DNA of 64,000 nt from an uncultured Desulfovibrio sp. (GCA_913063155.1 CAJXYU010000004.1:338834-402833), one strand, 5' to 3'; positions 7,455 through 16,631 are shown, counted from the first letter of the stretch. Notes: generated by a model from the letters alone, not told the origin. Translations and numbers: made by a program.

Positions 7455-7803
7455 ATTCTGACAACAACTCCTTTTCCGTCAGATAATCCACAACCCTTGT
7501 GATCTGCCCCAGAGCCATCGTCCCGCCCAGGGAAAGGGCCACGGAACAGGCCTCCAAAATCTCATCCGGGGATGCTCCCAAAGCCAGGGCCTGTTCCGTC
7601 TGATAAAGGATACAGGCCCTGCTGCCGCCGCTCAAGGCTCCCACCAAGGCCATAAGCCGTTTGTGTTTGGCTCTAATATACCCATCTTTATACACTTCCT
7701 GGGTCAAAGCAGTGTATGGTTCCGCCACCTCGGGCAACAACCGTTTGAACTCGGCGGCATTCCGCCCTATCCGCGCTTTCAGTGCGATCTGGCTTTCAGT
7801 CAT
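7453..7803 (-). CDS. Carboxymuconolactone decarboxylase (AhpD-like) family protein
   Basis: A 116-residue all-helical protein with the CMD/AhpD core: YIRAKHKRLMALVGALSGGSRACILYQ followed by the amphipathic ALALGASPDEILEACSVALSLGG (each region seen as continuous helices at residues 43-90). AhpD enzymes use a CxxC; here only one Cys remains in that stretch (SRACILYQ), so peroxidase-type activity is doubtful. The start at 7803 is preferred over 7833 because GAGGAG lies 7 nt upstream of it. The gene is divergent from a LysR regulator (start 7891), which suggests that regulator controls it. Confidence 0.82.
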   Translation of the reverse strand: MTESQIALKARIGRNAAEFKRLLPEVAEPYTALTQEVYKDGYIRAKHKRLMALVGALSGGSRACILYQTEQALALGASPDEILEACSVALSLGGTMALGQITRVVDYLTEKELLSE

Positions 7804-7890
7804 GATTCTCTCCTCGTGGTTGACGATCTTCATACCTTGGCCTCGGTTTCACAATTAGACAAACAAATGTTTTTAATACATCATATAAAA

Positions 7891-8763
7891 ATGAATTATG
7901 GAAAGATGTTGCCACAGCTTTCACCGGACATGCTCTGCGCCTTCCTTGCCGCCGCCGATACCGGCAGCTTCACCAGCGCAGGCCACGTCGTGCACCGCAC
8001 CCAGGCGGCTATAAGCTTACAGATGAAAAAATTGGAAACCGAACTGAATCACCCTCTTTTTCAGCGGGAAGGCCGGGGGGTGACCCTGACGCATGAGGGA
8101 GAGCTCTTTTACCACTTTGCCCAGCGATTCCTGGAGCTTCACCAAGAAGTCCTGACGGCTTTCGACAAGCCTCCCCTGCATGGAATGATCAGGTTCGGTG
8201 CGCCCGAGGACTATGCAGCCCAATTCCTTCCGGGGATCCTGAAAAGATTCTCCAGCGCGTATCCCAAGGTGCAGATCAGCGTGGCATGCGACTCTTCCGC
8301 TTTCCTGCGGCAACAACTCCGCAACAGGGAACTGGATGTAATTTTAACCACGGAAGACAGACTGGATAAAACGGATTCCAAAGAACTGCCTTTGGAATGG
8401 GCCGTGGCCGAACGCGGCGCTCCGGTGGACATGCGTCCGCTTCCCCTGGCCCTGTACCATCCGGGCTGCCTTTACCGGCGCAACACCCTGGCCGCGCTGG
8501 ACGGGGCGGGCATTCCCTATCGCGTCGCATACAGCAGCCCAAGCCTGGCCGGAGTGCTGGCAGCAGTCGCCGCGGGCTTGGCTGTGGCTCCGGTCTCCAG
8601 CGGCGCCCGGTTTCCTGGTTGCCGAATGGCCGGGCCGAAGGAGAAGCTCCCTCCAATTTCCCCTGTGGCCATCAAGATGACTACGGCGGCGGACGACGAT
8701 ACTGACATAGTGAAAACTTTTGCCGTATTCATCCGGCAGGAGCTGGGCCTGACGCCTTTGTAA
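7891..8763 (+). CDS. LysR-family transcriptional regulator
   Basis: A DNA-binding regulator of 290 residues. The winged helix-turn-helix is at residues 13-70 (GSFTSAGHVVHRTQAAISLQ, then LFQREGRGVTLTHEGELF), and the effector domain starts near residue 95. The upstream open frame continues to 7663 but that part is not LysR-like. The ATG at 7891 is chosen from family length; an ATG at 7906 is an alternative, and neither has a clear ribosome-binding site. The divergent 87-bp gap to the CMD gene would hold the operator. AT-rich DNA (7855-7890) marks this promoter region. Confidence 0.9.
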   Translation: MNYGKMLPQLSPDMLCAFLAAADTGSFTSAGHVVHRTQAAISLQMKKLETELNHPLFQREGRGVTLTHEGELFYHFAQRFLELHQEVLTAFDKPPLHGMIRFGAPEDYAAQFLPGILKRFSSAYPKVQISVACDSSAFLRQQLRNRELDVILTTEDRLDKTDSKELPLEWAVAERGAPVDMRPLPLALYHPGCLYRRNTLAALDGAGIPYRVAYSSPSLAGVLAAVAAGLAVAPVSSGARFPGCRMAGPKEKLPPISPVAIKMTTAADDDTDIVKTFAVFIRQELGLTPL

Positions 8764-8877
8764 ACAACGCCCCGCATGCTGCTTGACTTGCCCTGCAGTA
8801 CCTTTTAAGCCACTCTTTATTGCTTCAACAACCGGCTGGTTCGTCCAGCCCAACCTTTCCCAACAGGATAATTAAGG

Positions 8878-10326
8878 ATGACTGCCGACATTTTCCCCTC
8901 CTACCGCGGACGCATGGAATACTTCTGCCTTGGTTGCGGCAAGCGGTTTCCCGCTGATGAACTGTACTACACCTGCCCGGATTGCGGTGGCGTATTCCTG
9001 CTGGAAAACCTGGATTTCGACCGGCTCAAGGAGACCTCCGGCGAGGAGTGGCGCAAAATTTTCGATGATCGCGCGGCAACCAAGAACACAGCTCTGCGCG
9101 GCATTTTCCGCTTTTATGAACTCATGGCTCCGGTGCTTGAAAAGGAAGACATCGTTTACCTCGGCGAAGGCAACACTCCCATAGTGGAATCCAGCAGCAA
9201 CCTGACCCGCGCAACACGCATGGCCACGGCCTACAAGAACGACGGCCAGAACCCGAGCGCGTCCTTCAAGGACCGGGGCATGGCCTGCGCGCTCAGCTAC
9301 CTGCGCTCCCTGGTTCGCGCCAACGACTGGGACCAGCTCCTGACGGTCTGCGCCTCTACGGGCGACACCTCCGCAGCCGCGGCCCTGTATGCCTCCTACA
9401 TCGGCGATCCCATCAAATCCGTGGTCATCCTGCCGCACGGCAAGGTCACCCCGGCCCAACTTTCCCAGCCGCTCGGCTCCGGCGCAACCGTCCTGGAAGT
9501 TCCAGGCGTGTTCGACGACTGCATGAAAGTGGTCGAACACCTGGCAGACAACTATCGCGTGGCGCTCTTGAACTCCAAAAACGCCTGGCGCATTCTGGGA
9601 CAGGAATCCTATGCCTTTGAAGTCGCCCAGTGGTTCAATTGGGACATGGAAAACAAAAACATTTTCGTGCCCATCGGCAACGCGGGCAACATCACCGCCA
9701 TCATGTCCGGTTTTCTCAAGCTCTACGAGTTGGAAATCATAGACGAACTGCCGCGCATGTTCGGTGTCCAGTCGCACCATGCCGACCCGGTCTACCGATA
9801 TTACAGCGTGGAAGACGCCGAGGAACGCTCTTATGAGCCGGTGACCGTCACACCGAGCGTGGCCCAAGCGGCCATGATCGGAAACCCGGTCTCCTTCCCG
9901 CGCGTCAAGCATTTCGCCGAGAAGTACGAGACCATAGGGGGCGAGGACGCCTTCCACGTCATCCAGGTCACCGAGCAGATGATCATGGACTCCATGATCC
10001 AGGCAAACCGCAACGGGCACATCGCCTGCACCCAGGGCGGCGAATCCTTTGCCGGCGCCAAACGCGCCAAGGAGCTTGGGCTTGTTTCCAGTGACGAACT
10101 GTGCATCCTGGACTCCACAGCACATCACCTCAAGTTCGTGGATTTCCAAACCATGTACTTTGAGAACTCCTTCCCGGCAGAATTCGAGGTGGTTCCGGAC
10201 CAGAGCCTGTCCAACACCCCGGAACTGGTCATCAGCCCCGAGAAAAAAGCAGCGCTCAGCCCTGAAGAATACACCAGGACAACCGCCGAAAAGGTGGTGG
10301 CCAAGCTGGGCCTTGAGAGCAAGTAA
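8878..10326 (+). CDS. thrC: Threonine synthase
   Basis: PLP enzyme converting O-phosphohomoserine to threonine. The 482-residue protein begins with a zinc-ribbon-like CLGCGKRF...CPDCGG (residues 17-38), then a leader region. The catalytic core has the PLP lysine in SASFKDRGMA (near residue 130) and the phosphate loop GNAGNITAIM (near residue 267). The zinc-ribbon leader with fold type II core is a known ThrC variant. The stop is followed 10 bp later by the GTG of tlyA. A TTGACT element near 8783 could be the -35 of its promoter. Confidence 0.93.
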   Translation: MTADIFPSYRGRMEYFCLGCGKRFPADELYYTCPDCGGVFLLENLDFDRLKETSGEEWRKIFDDRAATKNTALRGIFRFYELMAPVLEKEDIVYLGEGNTPIVESSSNLTRATRMATAYKNDGQNPSASFKDRGMACALSYLRSLVRANDWDQLLTVCASTGDTSAAAALYASYIGDPIKSVVILPHGKVTPAQLSQPLGSGATVLEVPGVFDDCMKVVEHLADNYRVALLNSKNAWRILGQESYAFEVAQWFNWDMENKNIFVPIGNAGNITAIMSGFLKLYELEIIDELPRMFGVQSHHADPVYRYYSVEDAEERSYEPVTVTPSVAQAAMIGNPVSFPRVKHFAEKYETIGGEDAFHVIQVTEQMIMDSMIQANRNGHIACTQGGESFAGAKRAKELGLVSSDELCILDSTAHHLKFVDFQTMYFENSFPAEFEVVPDQSLSNTPELVISPEKKAALSPEEYTRTTAEKVVAKLGLESK

Positions 10327-10336
10327 CGGGGATCTC

Positions 10337-11077
10337 GTGCCCAAAAAACGCGCTGATCAACTCATAGCGGAGTTGGGCCTTGCCGAAAGCCGTGAAAAGG
10401 CCAAACGCCTGATCATGGCAGGCAAGGTCCATTATCTGGAGAAAGGACACAAGATTCCCGTGTCCAAACCGGGGCAGCAGTTCCCGGACGGCACGGAATT
10501 CACGGTTCCCGAGGATGAACGCTTCGTCAGCCGCGGCGCTCACAAACTGCTCACGGCCATAGAGCGCTTCGGCCTGAATATCAAAGGCAAGGTGGCTCTG
10601 GATGCAGGGGCATCCACCGGCGGGTTTACGGATTGTCTGCTCCAACATGGGGCCGTACGCGTCTATGCCGCGGATGTGGGCTACGGCCAACTGCATGAAA
10701 AATTGCGCACGGACAAGCGCGTCATCAACCTGGAACGTACCAACATCCGCCACGCCGAGCCGACTCTCATTCCCGAGCCCGTGGATCTCGTCGTTGCCGA
10801 CGTCTCCTTCATTTCCCTGACCAAAATCCTGCCCGCCTGCATGCAATTCCTGCGCGACACAGGTGAAATCGTCTGTCTGATCAAACCCCAATTTGAACTC
10901 GGCCCAGGCCAGACCGACAAGGGGGTCGTCCGCGACGCATCCCTGCGCGAACAGGCCGTTCAGATCGTCAAAAATTTCTGCGAAGGCGAACTCGGCCTCA
11001 TAACCGTGGGAGTGGTCCCCTCCAAGATCAAAGGGCCCAAGGGCAATCAGGAATATCTCGCCTACTTCCGACGATAA
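10337..11077 (+). CDS. tlyA: TlyA family rRNA (cytidine-2'-O)-methyltransferase / putative hemolysin
   Basis: The 246-residue protein combines an N-terminal S4 RNA-binding domain (KRADQLIAELGLAESREKAKRLIMAGKV region, residues 3-32) with an FtsJ/RrmJ Rossmann domain. The S-adenosylmethionine loop is ALDAGASTGGFTDCLL near residue 89, and SLTKILPACM and IKPQFELG follow. TlyA methylates 16S and 23S rRNA and sets capreomycin sensitivity in mycobacteria. The GTG at 10337 is chosen because the S4 domain begins there; longer upstream frames overlap thrC. Likely co-transcribed with thrC. Confidence 0.92.
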   Translation: MPKKRADQLIAELGLAESREKAKRLIMAGKVHYLEKGHKIPVSKPGQQFPDGTEFTVPEDERFVSRGAHKLLTAIERFGLNIKGKVALDAGASTGGFTDCLLQHGAVRVYAADVGYGQLHEKLRTDKRVINLERTNIRHAEPTLIPEPVDLVVADVSFISLTKILPACMQFLRDTGEIVCLIKPQFELGPGQTDKGVVRDASLREQAVQIVKNFCEGELGLITVGVVPSKIKGPKGNQEYLAYFRR

Positions 11078-11161
11078 CCGCACAATCATTCCCGTTTTCC
11101 GGGGCCCTCTTGCCCGGCCCAAGATGCGGCTGCTCAAGATACAGCAAGAGCTGGATGAAGC

Positions 11162-11794
11162 CTAATCATCAAGCATTTCCGCAATCTGTTTGAGTGAATC
11201 GTAAATGGCCCTGGGAGGAACGCTTCCCGAATCCTGAAAAACAAGACCCAAAAAATAACGGCCGTTCTCCACCCCGTTGCCTGCCACCCTGGCCTTGAAC
11301 GGAAATGGCTTTTCAGCGCCGATGGGCATGATTGACCCACTTACGAAATCGCCTTCCGCGACCTCTGGAGCCTCCTCTACCGATGCATCCAGCAAAAAAC
11401 GACAGCCGCCTTCGCTAATGTCCACGGTCACTCCCTTCCAGGCATCCTCATTCTTGGTCACGGTCGTGGCGAACCTGCAACGGAGCCGCTTTTCCTTGCG
11501 CAAGTCATGTCTTTCGATCCGGTCCGGATAACGAACAAAGGCAATTGAAAAAGGCGTAGCCTGATACAGAATGACCTCGGTACGAAATCCCATGAGGCTC
11601 CCTTCATGGAGATAACGGAAATCGATGACGGCGCCTTCGCCAAAGCGTTCCCTAACGCCGGGGGCCAACGGCACACGGACGGCCACGAATTCATCGGGCA
11701 TGAGCCCTATGAAACGGCAGTTCATCCGTTCCCGCGCCGGGGGAAACTCCAAAATCATCCTGGAGTACAAACCGATGCGCAGGGGCTCTTTCAT
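11162..11794 (-). CDS. PilZ-domain protein with YcgR-like N-terminal domain
   Basis: A 210-residue protein with the flagellar-brake layout: an N-terminal YcgR-like beta domain (residues 1-100) then a PilZ domain that binds cyclic di-GMP. The PilZ signature is present as RKEKRLRCR (near residue 100) and DISEGGCR (near residue 125). It probably couples c-di-GMP level to motility or a surface process. Its ATG overlaps the stop of the rhodanese/ferritin gene by 4 bp (ATGA), so both are one operon. Confidence 0.85.
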   Translation of the reverse strand: MKEPLRIGLYSRMILEFPPARERMNCRFIGLMPDEFVAVRVPLAPGVRERFGEGAVIDFRYLHEGSLMGFRTEVILYQATPFSIAFVRYPDRIERHDLRKEKRLRCRFATTVTKNEDAWKGVTVDISEGGCRFLLDASVEEAPEVAEGDFVSGSIMPIGAEKPFPFKARVAGNGVENGRYFLGLVFQDSGSVPPRAIYDSLKQIAEMLDD

Positions 11795-12627
11795 ACCTGC
11801 TCCCCGAATTTGTCCATACGACGTCCCAACAGCTTGAGGTGAGCCAACTCCTCGCGGGCGAGCATTTCGAACGCCTCATGCGTTTCCCGGCTGTTGCTGG
11901 CCCGGGAACAGCGCATGTAGTAGTCATAGGCCTGAGCCTCGATCATCATGGCCAAGATAACGATGCCCTCCAGCCCGTCGAAAAGGTCGCCATGTTCTTC
12001 AAGGAAAGCCTCGATCTCCACCCCGCCTTCGGTCATGCCGCGGGCGGAACCGGTCACTTCCCGCTCAAAGACATCCCTGGTCAAAGGCGCCGTCTCAACC
12101 CTGGCATAAATTCTGTAAAGCACATCTTTATGGCGCTCTTCGAAACCGGCCAGTTCCGCAAAGAGCTTCATCCCCTCCTCATTCTCGGCCTCGTCGCCGC
12201 AACGCCGATAATAGGACTGGAGGTTGTCTTCCATATCATAGGCTTTGATCACGGCCTCACCCGGCGTTTCATTACCTGTGAAGTCGGTCAACCCCAGATC
12301 AACTGGACCATACGCCGCCTGCCCCTGCCAAGCGGAAGCACCGCCCACGATATTGTTCACATCGCTGAACCCGCTTCCGACCAACATCCTGGCGGCGGCC
12401 ATGCTGCGCCCTCCAGAGCGGCAATAAACCAACACTGGCTCATCCGGCTCCATTTCATCCAAATGGTCCGCCAACTCGGGCAGCGGCACCAGCAACGCCC
12501 CAGGAATGTGAAACTCTTCGTACTCCCAAGGCTGGCGCACATCCAACAAAGTGTATTCCTCGGGCCTCATGCCAGCCATCACTTCTTCCGCCTCTTTGGG
12601 AGCCAGGCTCTTGATCATACCGCTCAT
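11791..12627 (-). CDS. Rhodanese-ferritin-like (rubrerythrin-type) fusion protein
   Basis: The N-terminal 110 residues form a rhodanese domain with the active loop VYCRSGGRS (cysteine near residue 71). The rest is a four-helix ferritin-like domain with paired di-iron ligands: EERH near residue 179 and EELAH near residue 265. Rhodanese moves sulfane sulfur and rubrerythrin-type domains reduce peroxide, so a role in sulfur or oxidative stress handling is inferred. The ATG at 12627 has GGAG 8 nt upstream; an ATG at 12651 does not. The pairing of these two domains in one chain is seen in sulfate reducers. Confidence 0.87.
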   Translation of the reverse strand: MSGMIKSLAPKEAEEVMAGMRPEEYTLLDVRQPWEYEEFHIPGALLVPLPELADHLDEMEPDEPVLVYCRSGGRSMAAARMLVGSGFSDVNNIVGGASAWQGQAAYGPVDLGLTDFTGNETPGEAVIKAYDMEDNLQSYYRRCGDEAENEEGMKLFAELAGFEERHKDVLYRIYARVETAPLTRDVFEREVTGSARGMTEGGVEIEAFLEEHGDLFDGLEGIVILAMMIEAQAYDYYMRCSRASNSRETHEAFEMLAREELAHLKLLGRRMDKFGEQV

Positions 12628-12717
12628 ATTCACTCCGACAGGAAAACACATTGATTTTCGCTCATGCGTTCAGTAGGTTCCTGACAGCCCAGTTACCATA
12701 TCACCAGCAAAAAACGA

Positions 12718-13212
12718 ATGACAATCAATATGATCAGGCGAACCTTCAAGGAGATAGCTCTCCTCCTGGCCCTTTCCCTGTTGGTGGCCGCAGCTACCTA
12801 TACGGTCAGGGACGACGTACCGGTTCTCTTTTCCAAGAATTCGGCTCCCACCCTGCAGGCCCCCATGAACATGCCCACGGCTCCGGCACCCCTGACCCCG
12901 GAACAGGCACATGAAGCATTCACTACCGAGGATGTTCTCTTCGTGGACGGCAGGGACAACTTCGACTACGACATGGGCCACATTCCCGGCGCCCTGAACA
13001 TACCGCTCCACGAGGCCACCGCCGACCCGGCGATCCTGGCTGTCCTGCCCAAGGACAGGCATCTGGTGGTCTATTGCAGCAACGATCTGTGCGGAAAGGC
13101 TCAGAAACTGGCCGCCTTGCTCACCGAACGAGGTTACCGTGCAGATACCTTCCCCGGCGGCTACCAGGAATGGACAACCCACGGGTGGAAAACAGAGGAG
13201 GCCCTGCAATGA
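12718..13212 (+). CDS. Membrane-anchored rhodanese-like protein
   Basis: A 164-residue protein with an N-terminal hydrophobic anchor or signal (IALLLALSLLVAAATYTV, residues 13-30) followed by a rhodanese domain (residues 58-160). The active loop VVYCSNDLCGKA carries two cysteines. It is therefore probably periplasmic. The gene is divergent from the cytosolic rhodanese-ferritin gene, and its stop overlaps the next start as ATGA. A second start (residue 5) is possible; neither has a clear ribosome-binding site. Confidence 0.85.
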   Translation: MTINMIRRTFKEIALLLALSLLVAAATYTVRDDVPVLFSKNSAPTLQAPMNMPTAPAPLTPEQAHEAFTTEDVLFVDGRDNFDYDMGHIPGALNIPLHEATADPAILAVLPKDRHLVVYCSNDLCGKAQKLAALLTERGYRADTFPGGYQEWTTHGWKTEEALQ

Positions 13213-13649
13213 GGATACCCACGGCCCTTCCCCGCATTCTTGTAGGGGGAATCTTCATTTATGCATCCGTGGACAAGCTGCTGGCTCCCACGGCATTCGC
13301 TGCGGCCATCGCCAACTATCAACTGCTTCCTCAGGGACTCATCAATCCTGTGGCGGTCTGGTTGCCGTGGCTGGAACTATTCGTAGGGTTGGGCCTTGTG
13401 AGCGGCAAACTCATCAGGGGGGCTGCGGCCATCGCCACCACACTCATGGGCATATTTACTGTCGCCGTGGCCTACAGCTACATCAGGGGGCTGGACATCA
13501 ACTGCGGGTGTTTCACCATGGATCCGAAATCCATATCCGACATGCGCCTGGTTCTGGTCAGGGATATCGGCCTCATGGCTCTCTGCCTCATGGCCCTGTA
13601 CCGGGCCGTCCTAGAGCAGCAGAATTCCCAGAACAAAAAGACCGAGTAG
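13209..13649 (+). CDS. MauE/DoxX-family redox-associated membrane protein
   Basis: A 146-residue protein with four hydrophobic segments and the MauE-like region LASVDKLLAPTAFAAAIANYQLLP near the N-terminus (seen at residues 18-43). After the third helix it has DINCGCF, a Cys-x-Cys motif typical of this family. MauE proteins assist disulfide formation in the periplasm; here, paired with a periplasmic rhodanese, transfer of electrons or persulfide across the membrane is a reasonable inference. The start overlaps the previous stop (ATGA). The 3' end overlaps the convergent ecfT gene by 39 bp. Confidence 0.83.
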   Translation: MRIPTALPRILVGGIFIYASVDKLLAPTAFAAAIANYQLLPQGLINPVAVWLPWLELFVGLGLVSGKLIRGAAAIATTLMGIFTVAVAYSYIRGLDINCGCFTMDPKSISDMRLVLVRDIGLMALCLMALYRAVLEQQNSQNKKTE

Positions 13650-14321
13650 GCAGCCGGCCCACGCATCCCTGGGCTCCCAATTGAAAGAGGAACTCCAGGC
13701 CGCAGCGCTGTCCAATCCCCGAACGGTTACGGCCAATGTCTGGTTCCATGTCTTTTGTCCCATGAAACGCAGAATCATCTGCGGCAACAGTACCATTTTT
13801 CTGTAGAATCCCGCCGAGGGGATGCGCATGGCCAGAGCCTGCCTGGCCAAATGGATCGCCTGGATGCATTGGGGGATGAAATGAACCATGAGAGCCATGG
13901 TCAACGCCATTCTCCAAGCCCGTTCCCGTCCGATCAGCGGCCTGAGCGCCCAGACCAGGCTTTGGCCAATCTGACGAGCAGAGGTGGTCAAAAACAAGGC
14001 GAGTCCCAAAAGCAATAAAAGAAACAATCTTGCCCCGAAAAACAACGCTCCACTCATGGAGACGATACCAGGCACATCACCGATCAAGCCCAATGCCAAT
14101 TTCAAAAGTGTCCAGAAAAGAGTAAACCAGAGAAAGCCCTTGAACATTCGCAACGCTTCCTCCCGCAAGGATATGGTCACAGCCAGAATGGGAGCAAGCA
14201 TGGCTCCACACAGCGCCACCCCCCACCAGCCCGTATTCCACAAGGCGACACCCAGAAGCAGAACTGCGGCGATCTTGACCCGCGGGTCCACGTGCAGGAG
14301 CTGTCTTGCCGTATCAGTCAT
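13611..14321 (-). CDS. Energy-coupling factor transporter transmembrane protein (EcfT/CbiQ family)
   Basis: A 236-residue membrane protein with about five hydrophobic helices and the EcfT coupling segment (SLVWALRPLIGRERAW, then ALAMRIP, AVTVRGLD) that contacts the ATPases. Its ATG at 14321 overlaps the last codons of the upstream ATPase gene, so the two are translationally coupled. No substrate-binding S component (BioY, CbiM, RibU, ThiT) is next to the pair, so the substrate cannot be told; biotin or nickel/cobalt are common in this group. The convergent overlap with the MauE gene is unusual. Confidence 0.83.
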   Translation of the reverse strand: MTDTARQLLHVDPRVKIAAVLLLGVALWNTGWWGVALCGAMLAPILAVTISLREEALRMFKGFLWFTLFWTLLKLALGLIGDVPGIVSMSGALFFGARLFLLLLLGLALFLTTSARQIGQSLVWALRPLIGRERAWRMALTMALMVHFIPQCIQAIHLARQALAMRIPSAGFYRKMVLLPQMILRFMGQKTWNQTLAVTVRGLDSAAAWSSSFNWEPRDAWAGCLLGLFVLGILLL

Positions 14322-15042
14322 CCCACGGCCTGACCTGTTTTTCAAGAAGCCACGAACATGGAGGGCGCACACCGTGCTTCAGAACGATATCGAGAACCTC
14401 TTCCGGCCTTCCCAAGCCCACCAGCTTTCCCTGGCTCAATACAGCCAACCTGTCGACAAGATCCACAAGACACTCCAGGTCATGCACTGCCACCACCTGG
14501 GTCAGCCCGGCCTCACCGTTGCTGCGGATCATGTGCCGCATTTCCTTTATTCCTGAGTAATCCAGACCGCTGAAAGGTTCGTCGAGCAGCAGCACTTGAG
14601 GAGAATCCAGCAGTGCAGTGGCCAGGCAGAGCTTCTTCTTGGTTCCCCAGGAAAGATTCTGCACAGGAGTGTCCCACTGCTCGAGCAGACCGAACGAGCG
14701 GGCCATTCTCCGGGCCCTCTCAAGAGCGGCGGCCCCTTTCTCTCGCCCCACCAGAAGGTCTTCCGACACGGTGGCCCCGATGATCTGCAGGTCGGCATCC
14801 TGCATGACCAGGCGGCACTGGGAACGGACGCCGCTTTCGGGAGACGTCTCATCCCCTTCGACCCGGAGGGAACCGGAGGTGGGAACGTACAGACCGGCCA
14901 GTAGCGACAGCAACGTGGACTTCCCGCTGCCGTTGGCCCCCACCAATCCGAGAGTTTCCCCCCGCGAGATGGTCAGGGAAACCGAACTCAGGACTGACCT
15001 CCGGCCCAAATAGGAAAAAGAGACCTCGTCAAATCGTATCAT
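14314..15042 (-). CDS. ECF-type ABC transporter ATP-binding protein
   Basis: ABC ATPase of 242 residues with Walker A GANGSGKST (near residue 36), Q-loop VMQDADLQIIG, Walker B VLLLDEPFSGLD and H-loop VAVHD. The signature motif is degenerate (LSWGTKKKL rather than LSGGQ), which occurs in small ECF ATPases. It would dimerise to drive uptake through the EcfT partner encoded directly downstream. The gene stands alone upstream, after the terminator of the TodX gene at 15093-15125. Confidence 0.88.
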   Translation of the reverse strand: MIRFDEVSFSYLGRRSVLSSVSLTISRGETLGLVGANGSGKSTLLSLLAGLYVPTSGSLRVEGDETSPESGVRSQCRLVMQDADLQIIGATVSEDLLVGREKGAAALERARRMARSFGLLEQWDTPVQNLSWGTKKKLCLATALLDSPQVLLLDEPFSGLDYSGIKEMRHMIRSNGEAGLTQVVAVHDLECLVDLVDRLAVLSQGKLVGLGRPEEVLDIVLKHGVRPPCSWLLEKQVRPWDD

Positions 15043-15092
15043 GCATCTTCCTCATCTGAATCAGTTGAGCAGCGCGACCATCCACTGTCAAC

Positions 15093-15125
15093 CAAAAGAA
15101 AAGACCCCCCGCATGGCGGGGGGTC
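15093..15125 (-). terminator. Intrinsic terminator of the TodX/FadL gene
   Basis: A perfect 10-bp stem (GACCCCCCGC / GCGGGGGGTC) with a 3-nt loop is followed on the minus strand by a U-rich tract. It separates the porin gene from the ECF ATPase. Confidence 0.9.
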
Positions 15126-15148
15126 CGTATATCCTTATCCGGGAGTAA

Positions 15149-16354
15149 TCAGAATTCATAGCCAACAGAGATGCCGCCGAGCCAAGCGTGGCTGTTGGTG
15201 ATCTCTGTGTCCTCGACACCAGAGACATCATTGTCGCCAGCGTCAATGCTCGTATCTCTCATATTCAGATACATCAGAGAAAGGTCGATTTTCCAGGAAT
15301 CCATCTTGAACCCGTAACCGGCCGAGTACATCTGGCGATCATTGGTGGGAAGCATATAGTCCCTGTATTCTTCGTTAATGGGGCTCTGGTCCCAGACAAA
15401 TCCCAAACGCAGGGTATTATGCGCATCAATATCGTACTCGGTACCAAGCTGGAAACGCCACGCGTTATGCCATTTCTTGGTCGAATCGCTCGACAACGCC
15501 GCCAGGTCGTCAAAGCGAAATTCGATTTGACTGTAATCAGACCAGTTCGTGAAAACGACATCACCTTCAAAGCGCCAGGAGTCGGTGGGCTTGACGGCAA
15601 AACCTACGGTGGCGCTTCCCGGCAGGGTGGCGCGCATGGTCAAATCGTCGTCGGTGGCTCCGAAAGTGGCATCCCCGCTTCCGACAAGACGCTGGGGAGT
15701 CCTGTAAACGGCGCCCAGGGAAAAGTATTTGTTGAATTCATAATGGGTGGAAATGTTTCCGCCCCAGGCCCAACCCGAGTTGCTCATGCGAAGGTCGACA
15801 TCGGTTCCCATGTTGACATACTTCCGAAGGTCGAAAGTCAGCCACATGGCGTCGATCGCGGCGCCAACAGACCATTTGTCGGTGATTTTGTATGCTACTG
15901 CGGGACTGAACGTATGGGACCGCAAACTGGCCTTGTAGACATTGTACTTGCCTGCCCAGTCGTGCTCATAGTTGGTCCCGAGCCCGAAACGGGTATAGGT
16001 TCCGAATCCGACCCAAAGGTCATCATTCATCTGATGAGTCATGTAAGCGTGAGGCGGCAAATACACTTTGTTTTTCGAATGATATTTTGTCCCCTTCACT
16101 TCAAGGTCCGCCCCGGGAGCGATAATCGTGGAGCCCACCAGCGTCTGGGTTCCCTCTGCCTTGGTCATGGCGGCGGGGTTGTAAGCAATGGCCGAAGCAT
16201 CATCGACAAGCGCAGTAAGAGCGCCACCCATGCCGTTTCCTCGGCTGCTCCACTCGTAAAGCGCAAATCCGGCGGCATAGCCATTGGAAACGCTGATGAC
16301 GGAGAGCACACACGCCATCAGGCACATACAGAACATCAGAACAGTTTTTTTCAT
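15149..16354 (-). CDS. TodX/FadL-type outer-membrane transport protein
   Basis: A 401-residue outer-membrane barrel that would import hydrophobic compounds such as fatty acids. It has a signal peptide (MKKTVLMFCMCLMACVLSV, cleavage after YAA), then GFALYEWSSRGNGMGGALTA. The DDASAIAYNPAAMTK block near residue 48 is the family's N-terminal hatch motif, and the protein ends in Tyr-Glu-Phe as BAM substrates do. The start at 16354 (MKKT) is chosen over 16369 because of the signal peptide, although the purine-rich stretch GGGGGAAGG sits very close to it. A terminator follows. Confidence 0.92.
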   Translation of the reverse strand: MKKTVLMFCMCLMACVLSVISVSNGYAAGFALYEWSSRGNGMGGALTALVDDASAIAYNPAAMTKAEGTQTLVGSTIIAPGADLEVKGTKYHSKNKVYLPPHAYMTHQMNDDLWVGFGTYTRFGLGTNYEHDWAGKYNVYKASLRSHTFSPAVAYKITDKWSVGAAIDAMWLTFDLRKYVNMGTDVDLRMSNSGWAWGGNISTHYEFNKYFSLGAVYRTPQRLVGSGDATFGATDDDLTMRATLPGSATVGFAVKPTDSWRFEGDVVFTNWSDYSQIEFRFDDLAALSSDSTKKWHNAWRFQLGTEYDIDAHNTLRLGFVWDQSPINEEYRDYMLPTNDRQMYSAGYGFKMDSWKIDLSLMYLNMRDTSIDAGDNDVSGVEDTEITNSHAWLGGISVGYEF

Positions 16355-16631
16355 CCTTCCCCCTATCATAAGACACGGCGCACACTTTTCTTATATTTTC
16401 CCCTGTCATGCACACCAAACCTCCACGGTTTCTCTCCGGTACGCAAAACAATGGCTTAAGCGCCGATAAAACTGCGAAGTTTTAACACAATAGCTTGGGA
16501 AGTAAACCAAAAATTCCAACACGTTATTCAAACACAAATTTGAAAGTTGTGTTTGAATGAAAATTCTTCCACGGCATGAATCTGGCATTGCCTCCAAAAA
16601 GGGAAAGAATTTCCTTATCATGGAGCAACAT

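Noticed and set aside
11078..11161. Short plus-strand frame after tlyA (ends MRLLKIQQELDEA)
   Set aside because: No ribosome-binding site or family; the open part is too short to support.
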